The notes under the pieces were generated by a model. That model was not told where the DNA came from, ran no database searches, and saw only the letters and a list, made by a program, of their open reading frames with translations. The position numbers and the translations under genes were made by a program. A stretch of DNA of 64,000 nt from Rhodocollybia butyracea (lineage: Eukaryota > Basidiomycota > Agaricomycetes > Agaricales > Omphalotaceae), in assembly GCA_015501585.1 (NCBI GenBank), contig JADNRY010000024.1, positions 310,001 to 374,000 on the forward strand, given 5' to 3'. Each line of letters begins with the position of its first letter. Position 1 is the stretch's first letter. This document shows positions 56,643 through 64,000 of this stretch, piece after piece.

Positions 56643-57863
56643 TCAAGTCAGAGTGACAGTAGCACTGCTTTCTACCCATGATGCAGTCTCTTCATGCTTC
56701 TTGAGCTTCTCCCCCAAGTGCTCTTTATACATGCTTCCCAAGTCTAACATAGCCGTTGGCCAGAAACCACTTTCATCTTCATCTCCATCTTGCGAGTCGC
56801 CCTCCATTGGCATGGGTTGCTCAAAGTGGACATATTGTCGGATTCTCGGAACATCCGATGACCAAATCTTCGAATGACGCACTGAAGGTAGTGCCAGTAC
56901 ATGAGTCCTGGGGGCGGAGAAGTAGGATCGGGTGGAGTGATTATGAAGCCATGAACAGGCTGCGTAGTACTATTAGCAAAAGCATATCCCAGTCTGTCGA
57001 GATTATGTTCTGAAAAGTTGTGTACGCCATATTGAATTTGGCCCTGAGGATATTTATTATTCAACAAAGTGTGGAAACATTTGAAAAGGAAGACTTACGT
57101 TGCCGTCAAGGATTTTTCTGAATCCGATTCCGTAGATATCGAAGAACGTATCAAAATTCTTACATAGGCAGATACCAAAGCAGGGATCATAGATGGTAAG
57201 GCCCGGCGGGGCGGGAGAGCCAGTGTAGCGAGAGTAGATAAAGGCGCCTTGTTCATTCCCCATGCGCTTCGGGCATACATGGCTGTTCACAGTGATGATC
57301 GTTGAACCTGTCACCCAACATCTACCATCCCTCGTCTTTACAGCATTCGCCATGGTACCGGCTAAGCCTGAGGCACGCGTCACTGACTTTACATTTCTGA
57401 GGCTGATTTTCGTGAGCGAAACAATGACATCGATTCGATATTCATAGACTTTTGCTTCGAGGGGATCCTGACCGCCGACTGGACGATATTGATCCTCGTC
57501 CCAAACCACTAATTGACCGCGTCTTTCGGAAGGGTCGCACAACCCATGCGCTATATCGATAAGCCAGCCGGCCATTTCAGCACCTGTGACTCGTTCAAAT
57601 TCCTCGAGTTTATCCTCCAGGATATACAGATATCCGCGAATAGTTGGAGGGGGGTTAACTGTGGTGTAAGCCCGATGCACGTCGGAAATTGATTTGATAT
57701 CGGCGACTGAGTGGGAATATATGGCGACGTTACGCTGTGCGATACATAGACTAAGGATAGCAGGTGGGGGCGACACTGGTGGTTTTTTTTTCGGCGACCC
57801 TTTTATTTGTGACGACTTTTGACGTGACTTTTGACGTGACTTTTGGGTCCTTTTGGGAGACAT
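56643..57863 (-). CDS. fungal HNH-nuclease-like protein, apparent frameshift
   Basis: Minus-strand exon 1 is 57863-57099; the next starts at 57043. A Lys/Gln/Ser-rich N-terminus (KSRQKSRQKSSQIKG) precedes LEEFERVTGAEMAGWLID. The HNH-like core is RDGRCWVTGS...NSHVCPKRMG, then GLTIYDPCFGICLCKNFDTF and PPPGLMYWHYLQCVIRRFGH, the usual order in this Agaricomycete family. The C-terminus EQPMPMEGDSQDGDEDESGF lies in another frame; the switch falls at about 56830-56862 with no convincing intron, since a 59-nt option would delete the conserved VIRRFGH. DNA cleavage is a family-level prediction only. A DNA transposon begins 66 bp upstream of the ATG. Confidence 0.7.
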
Positions 57864-57928
57864 AGAGGTTCAAGAGCGAGAATCAAAAGATTTCGACGTT
57901 TCCTATCGCCGCAGGATGGATGGAATTA

Positions 57929-58030
57929 AGGTAGGGGACAAGCAAACGCTGCTAACCCCACGTGACTGATTCGTGACACTCTTATTTAGTAATTTTTTGT
58001 TCACACACGCTTCTTTGTAGTGTAGTTGCA
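57929..58030 (+). repeat. left terminal inverted repeat
   Basis: Pairs with 61037-61138; 35 of the first 38 positions agree by eye. Confidence 0.8.
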
Positions 58031-58209
58031 CAACTAAACAACTTCGCGTAAATCTGTCACTAAAAATATATTTGAATATGTCTCAGAAGGCCTCTGTTTT
58101 TTTCCTGAGATTTTACATGGAAATTTGAGAGACTAGATTGCAAAATACTGCATGGTCCACACAATTTGAGCGCTTTTCTCCTTCACTTTCATCCAGAAAT
58201 GCTCTGATA

Positions 58210-60741
58210 ATGCCTAAACGCAAAAAATTCATTGAGGCACGGATAGTAATCTTGGGAAAGGGTTTATCGAAGGTCAAAGAGACTCTCTCACCACGGAAAA
58301 AGCAAAGGAAAACTACAGTGTGTCACCTAACCAATGACCCATGCTACATACTTACAGACAGGTTGCTTCTCAATCTCAGGTTCTCGATACTCCTATAGAG
58401 GCTCTAAACACTGATGAGCCCATTGGCAATGAATTAGAATGTGAAAATGTCTTCGAACAGACATCTAACCAGCGAACTAAATTCAGATTGAATCACATAC
58501 CACAGCCGTCGATTCCGTCATCTCCGATGAAATTCTTTCGTCTTAATTTCCCTCTTGCATCTAAAATCCAGCAAATATTCAGCCCCAAAAAGTCAAAGAC
58601 TCAGTCCACTTCCCCCAATCTAGAACATCTTACCAAAAACCCTGCTGCTGATACGGAATCAGATAACATCTCTTTTCTGGCGCGTCGTCAGATATTACGC
58701 GATTCGGTTCCTATTGACCGTTAATATTGGACTCTGACACGATCAATAGCGCGTCGAGTGCTTCTGCTTCTTTCCTGTCATCCCAGAGTTCCATGAGCAG
58801 TGATAATTTTTCGCAGTCATGTTCTGGATCTTCCACACAATCACATCTTGGATCTCCTGTACAGTCGTGTCACTCCACGCAAACACATCCTGAGACTCCA
58901 CAGTCAGATTGGGCAAAGAAGCGCCAGCGTCAGAAGCAGAACAGAGCAAAGAAAAAGTCAGATCACGAGAATAATCTCAAAGAAGAATGTTACGCAGATG
59001 GTAAACTTCGTGAAGCCCCTACAATTCTATTGGCTCAGGCAGCTGTCATTGATCTCCTTGCCCATTTGAAGGGCGAGCCTCGTGGAAAGAGTGGAGGATA
59101 TAAGCATGCTCACATTGACTTTTTCACCCGGGAGAAATTAAAGGGAATGCGCAGCTTTCTCAAGCTTTATACAGATCCGGGCTCTAAAACTTATGGACAA
59201 TGGCGGGCATCATCATTACAGGCTGCAATTACCCTTGGACGTGGTACCTACTGTGCTCGACAGCTCCGGATCCTTGCACGAGCATATATTTGGGATCATA
59301 AACTGCTCCCTAATAATCCATATGGACAGTGGACAACATGCATGCTTGCAGATGAAGATCTTGTCAATGAAATCAACCTTTATTTACAGGAGCTTGGTAA
59401 TAAAATCACAGCTGAGAAGCTCATTCAGTATCTCGCTCGTCCAGATGTCATTGAACGACATTCAATTGACAAGATGATCAGTGTCCGTACTGCTCGTCGG
59501 TACCTAAATACACTTAACTACAGGTTTGCCTTGGCGAAGAAAGGACAGTATAAAGATGGGCATGAAAGGCCAGATGTAGTCAGAGATCGTGACAAACGGT
59601 TCATCCCAAAGATGCAATCTCTTCTTTTGTGTGCACAGATGTTTGATAAAGATGGGTATCCACTTCCTCCCCTACTTTTGAAGGGAAACCTGTGGTAGTC
59701 TGGTATCATGACGAGTCTATCTTTTATGCACATGACTGTCGTTGAAAGACTTGGTATCACAAGGAATCTCCTGCCCAACTGCATTCCAAGGGTGATGGCG
59801 CCGCATTCATGATCGCAGACTATGTCTCAGACAGATTTGGTTTTCTTGCCAGTCCAGATGGTACAATGAATGCTCGACGTGAATTTCGACCAGGGAAAAA
59901 CAAGGATGGTTATTTCACATGCGAGGACATCTGTGCACAGGCTAATGATGCAATTGACATTCTCACCAAGTGGTACCCAGAATATGATCATATCTTTGTC
60001 TACGATAATGCAACAACACATCTGAAGCGCTCTGATGGTTCGTTATCTGCCCGCCATATGCCCATGCGCCCTTCAAGAAACTTCTTTGTGGAAGTTAATG
60101 AGTGCGATGGAAATGGAAAGTCAGTGTACAAACCAGATGGGAAAATTTCGAAAATCAAAGTCCAAATGGGACTGGCAACATTCGCAGATGGTAGTCCTCA
60201 GTCGCTCTACTTTCCGCCAGATCATCCCCAAGCAGGGCTGTTCAAAGGGATGGAGAGTATTCTGCATGAGCGGGGTATTGACACAAAGAATAAGAAGGCA
60301 GAGTGTAAAGGATTCAAGTGCACTGCTGATGCAACTGATTGTTGTATGCGACGAATTCTTTTCAATGAACCTGACTTCGTCAATGTTCCCTCCATCCTGC
60401 AGACTCAGTGCCTTGAGAGGGGAGTTGAAGTTGTATTTCTCCCGAAGTTCCACTGTGAATTAAATCCAATTGAACAGTGCTGAGGATATGCAAAACGTCT
60501 CTATCGTTTCTGCCCGGAGTCTGCCCGAGAAGATGATCTTCGGAGAAATACATTAGAATCACTGGACCAGATACCCTTGTTATCAATTCGACATTTCTTC
60601 ACCCAATCTCAACGGTTCATGCATGCATATGATTGTGGACTGAATGGACGACAGGCTGCCTGGGCTGCCCGAAAATATAGAGGCCATCGTGTGCTCCCAG
60701 AGAATATCATGCGAGAACTACTCGACCAAGACATCACTTAA
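58210..60741 (+). pseudogene. DDE transposase, broken
   Basis: A basic first exon (58210 to about 58317, RKKQRKTT) is spliced to a Ser-rich region. A frame change near 58716-58726 leads to the main ORF (58727-59698) with KHAHIDFFTREKLKGMRSFL, ARQLRILARAYIWD and SVRTARRYLNTLNYRF. A one-base shift near 59680-59692 precedes VWYHDESIFYAHD (first D). A TGA at 59743-59745 is followed by YVSDRFGFLASPDG, HIFVYDNATTHLKR (second D), HCELNPIEQC and a TGA at 60481-60483 where relatives have Trp. It then reads GYAKRLYRFCPES...AARKYRGHRVLPENIM to the end. At least four lesions, so no active enzyme. Confidence 0.82.
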
Positions 60742-61036
60742 TTAGTAGTACATCCTTTATCACATACACTGTACCCCGATAAATTGTATTTGTAGTTACA
60801 GCACATACATAGCTCTAGTACATATTCTGCACCGTATTTAACATACCTAGCTTGACATGTGTTTAGTTGTAGCATACTTATTTCATGCAGTACATAGGTT
60901 AATCATTAGTATTTTGCTATCTAGTCCTTCAGATTCCATAATAAAATCACACAAAAAATGGAGCGACATTTTATGACATATTTCAACAGATTTTAGTAAG
61001 GGATTTACGAGAACTGCTCTGGTTGTGCTGATATGA

Positions 61037-61138
61037 CACAAAGAAGTGTGTGTGAACAAAAAATTACTATATGAGGAGTGTGATTGTAATGTGTTACTCA
61101 CTCACGTGGGGTTGGCAGCGTTTGCCTGTCCCCTACCT
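61037..61138 (-). repeat. right terminal inverted repeat
   Basis: Inverted copy of the left end. CCAACCCCACGTGAG here against CTAACCCCACGTGAC on the left. Confidence 0.8.
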
Positions 61139-61675
61139 TACTGATGCTGGTGGACCAGATTACAAATTTGAAATATAATACTTTTAAGGAAGAAGATTCA
61201 CATCACATGGCCGCAAATCTCAATGTAGACATTCTATTCACCTCAGGTCCGCCCGGCACCGTTGATCCCTAGTACAAACTAGCTCCAACTCAGTCTAAAA
61301 TGTACAAGAATGTCCTGAGGCGTAATCTACAATTTTTGAACTCAGGTGGAGCCAGATTTATACTCAGGATCAACGGTATATTGTGCTCAGGAAGTTTATG
61401 CAGCACTGCCGCGCCTGATCTTTCCATTACCTTTCCGGTTCCCCCCATTCCCTTATTCTTAATACTCCTTTCGTTCATTTAAAAAGCCTTCATTTATAGT
61501 ATTAGCTAGACTAGTATATTACATAGAGTACAACAACATATACATGCAAACCAAATTGAAGCCACAGTACAAGAAACATCCAGTATGAAAACGTACCGCC
61601 ATCGTAAGGAAACATACCGTTGGGAGTAAAAAAAGGAAACACCTGAAAAAAAACTATATCAGCAAGGTAAAATTG
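61139..61675. other. intergenic, probable displaced upstream region of the HNH gene
   Basis: Before the transposon inserted, this segment lay immediately upstream of the HNH gene. No gene seen. Confidence 0.4.
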
Positions 61676-61834
61676 ACACTGCATGCAAATCAACATCAAT
61701 TTTTGTGGAAATAGTAAAATTATTTAAACTTGTATGGAACTTCATACAATTTCAACATAATCTTAGTATCTGAACATAAGTTTAACATATTTTTACTATT
61801 TCCACAAAGAATTATGGTGATTTGCATGCAGTGT
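61676..61834. mobile_element. hairpin MITE, 159 bp
   Basis: The left end ACACTGCATGCAAATC and right end GATTTGCATGCAGTGT are exact inverted copies. A second arm, TTTGTGGAAATAGTAAAA, is also inverted within. Together they form a long imperfect hairpin with an AT-rich centre and no ORF. Flanking duplications are not clear. Confidence 0.7.
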
Positions 61835-62425
61835 GAGGCTTACAGACAAGGACTTACATTGTGCAAGGAAGACAAATAACTCAACTGTTAAAAATTTATC
61901 AGAAACCTACGTTGCAAACAGTTTGAAGATGGGGAAGAAAGCTTGAGCAAAGCAGCCAAAAAGCCTTGAAGTTTTCTGCAACTTGAGAAGCTTGAAATGT
62001 TTGAGACAATTGAAGACTTGAAGACGACAGCAATTTGCTTGCTTTGACTCTTGCTATTTGCTGTTGCACTTGATCAACGATGCCTTGAGCCGACTGAACA
62101 TGAAAGAAATGATATTGAGCTTCAAGCTTGAGACATGAGTACTTGATCTTGAAGCATGAGCTCTTGAGCTCTTGAGGTTGATGGAGTGAAGGTCAAGAAA
62201 TCGAAATCGAGAAAGTTCAACCTTGATGTGACAATCACATGCACATCACGTGAGTCACTTGACACGTCATTCTCAGTTGCAGCGGAGGCAAAATTCACGA
62301 TGTGTTGAAGACTATGTCACTACAGCAGGTGACTGCAAGCAGAAAAACGTTCAGAGAGCTTGTATCTTGCTCATACATCTACTTATATACATAACGCCAG
62401 CACACTGCTACCAGGTACACTAGCA
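61835..62425. other. intergenic, CTTGA-rich
   Basis: Many near-repeats of CTTGA and GCTTGA between 61945 and 62210. 3' flank of the minus-strand gene. Confidence 0.4.
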
Positions 62426-64000
62426 TTATGGGAAGCTTGGTTTTGTGCTGCCGAACACTGAACTTTGTTGTCTCTCAAAATTTGCCTGCGAAACTGTACC
62501 GAAATCAGGGGAAGGCCCTACAAATCCCCCTTCATCAAAGCTAACAAACTCCTCAAGTAACCTGGCAGACTACAAGTCAGTTTCGTGACCCAAAAACACT
62601 TGGTGGCACTCACTGTTTCCAGCCTGAATTGGTGACCTTTGTCCCAAGTGTTTTCATTTTATCGCTGTACCACTCATCCACCATACTCCAGAAATCATGG
62701 CCCTTTGGTTTTTTGCCATTTGAAGACTTCTTCCTCTTGGCTGGTGGCTTGCTGCCTTCTGGTCCACCTTCATCAACATTGTTTCCGTCCTTTTCTTCCT
62801 CCCAGAGGAGGTCGCTATGCTGATGAACAAAATTTTGCTTAACGAAAGTCAACAAACCAGCCAGCCTATAAAAGGACAACTACACACCAAGGCAATATTA
62901 CGAAGAAGAATCAACTGGTCGTTGGGCTTTGGTCCTCCCGGCTGCAGATACAAAGCATTCATATGGTGGGTGAACACAGCAGCGCTGATGCCGTTCTTGA
63001 TGCTGTCTTGAAGCTGAAGTTTGGATTAGAACTTAAGAGAACAAGCTCGTCCGTAAGTTGCTCACATGTTGTCGAAACCCATTCCTCACACTTGAACACG
63101 TCTTTCTGATAGCTTGTTCTACCACTTGCTCATACACTGGATTCCCAAAGACGTTGCCAAAGTGTAGCTCCTCAGCATGGCTTTTAATATAGTCCTGTTT
63201 TAAGTCGCCTCGGTCAGCTTCTCTCTTTTGCTGATGAAATTATAGATGACTTACAAAAAGGTCTGCATTAATAGCCATGTAGCATGTGCACAAAGGGTCG
63301 TATACCTTATCGAAGGCTAAGGCACGGATATTTTTCTACAAATGAAGCACATTAGGCACCGAGGTTATGCGAGGTAGTGAGTTGCGTACTATTTGGTCTG
63401 AAGTAAGGCTAAATGTGTTTTCAAGCCAAACTTTCAAGTCCTTGACTATGCCTCGTAAAGTTTGGACATCGTTCTGATCATCTTTGGGCCACTGGTTCTC
63501 GTAGTGTATGGTCAACGCAAGGTGGAAAAGTCGGGTAAGTAGGTTGGGCTTGGATAGGCCTTGTCCTGCAGAGCCCAACTAAAAAAACAGTAAGTGCAGG
63601 CCCACAGTAAGTTATACACACACACACCTTGACAAACGTCTTCAACATATCTGTCTGTGTCTCAGATAGTTGAAAGTCATGAGCAATGTTTTGGACAGCA
63701 AGCAAATCGACAACGAGAGGCGGAGCTTGATTTAATGATGACAGGTGTGACGCTGGCGTTGCCATGTCTTGGGGATGTGATGAAGACATGCGCCAACTTG
63801 AGGGAGGCAGAAAAGAAGGGGTTGGTGTCTGCATGTGCTCATCGCGTGAGTTTCTGGGATGGATGGGTGTCGAAAAGCCATTGTCCTGAAACCCTTGCAT
63901 AGGAGGCAGTTGGCGCCATGGCGGCAAGCCTAGGTGCCGTTGTGAGTTCTGAGAGAAAGAGGGGTAGTCGTGGTTGTGTTCTGGGAGGCCATGGTAGAAA
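62426..64000 (-). CDS. hypothetical Agaricomycete protein, seven exons, 5' partial
   Basis: Minus-strand exons 64000-63628, 63578-63390, 63335-63255, 63230-63066, 63013-62888, 62837-62614 and 62561-62426 (stop TAA) read through in one frame. Blocks in order: Pro/Gln-rich GLPPWRQLPPMQGF; HDFQLSETQTDMLKTFVK; NLLTRLFHLALTIHYENQWP; KQDYIKSHAEELHFGN with NPVYEQVVEQAIRKTCSS; HHMNALYLQPGGPKPNDQL; an acidic linker, then a basic KPPAKRKKSSNGKKPKGH and DFWSMVDEWYSDKM. I believe this DFWSxVDEW-type C-terminus recurs in an expanded mushroom family, but I know no function. The frame is undamaged. The start lies beyond the window. Confidence 0.6.

Larger units (their letters stand above)
57929..61138 (+). 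mobile_element. DNA transposon with long TIRs and TA target duplication, 3210 bp
   Basis: Both ends begin AGGTAGGGGACA(A/G)GCAAAC in inverted orientation and are flanked by TA (57927-57928, 61139-61140). The inverted repeats are strong for about 38 bp and recognisable for about 100 bp, with TAGTAATTTTTTGTTCACAC shared inside. A broken transposase lies on the + strand. The TA duplication and DDE-type protein suggest the Tc1/mariner superfamily in the broad sense. I recognise the transposase as a type common in basidiomycetes but cannot assign a named family. Confidence 0.88.

Noticed and set aside
57095..57280. Minus-strand ORF in a second frame of the HNH exon
   Set aside because: Overlaps the HNH frame, which carries the conserved NSHVCPKRMG block.

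Overview
The window is nuclear DNA of a mushroom-forming basidiomycete (Agaricomycete-like). The evidence is short GT-AG introns of about 45-60 nt, many exons per gene, micro-exons, and typical lineage families: F-box/LRR, MYND-finger, fungal HNH, multi-intron P450, and a broken DDE transposase of a basidiomycete type. Most genes only become readable after splicing by eye. Exon joins below were chosen by reading frame and protein continuity, not by transcript data.

Layout. 1-13 kb: 3' part of a SulP transporter fused to a cyclic-nucleotide-binding domain, an F-box/LRR gene, a repeat-rich protein carrying a GAFF-type motif, and a Gvp36-like BAR protein. 13-24 kb: two copies of a conserved fungal gene of unknown function with Arg/Gly tails (inside a segmental duplication), a secreted protein, two unrecognised genes, and a second GAFF-type gene with the same splice pattern as the first. 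24-29 kb: an intron-containing tRNA-Gly(CCC), a broken F-box gene and a MYND-finger gene. 29-46 kb: two ZIP metal transporters flank a duplicated basic-protein ORF. Each ORF copy was hit by a different LTR retrotransposon: a 1.6 kb gag-only element (+) and a decayed 5.4 kb Ty1/copia element (-). 47-57 kb: a Ser/Pro-rich nuclear-type protein, SUMO (SMT3), ATG22 and a 16-exon P450. 56.6-64 kb: an HNH-type gene with a 3.2 kb TA-flanked DNA transposon 65 bp upstream of its start codon, a hairpin MITE, and a seven-exon gene running off the right edge.

Two themes recur. First, local duplication followed by divergence: ZIP pair, basic-ORF pair, unknown-family pair, GAFF pair and a 1.2 kb dispersed repeat. 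Second, single-base lesions in otherwise well-preserved genes (MYND, ZIP-2, P450, HNH, F-box), some at homopolymers, so real pseudogenisation and assembly indels must be told apart. The copia element is different: its nonsense codons all look like CGA to TGA changes although its two LTRs are identical by eye.
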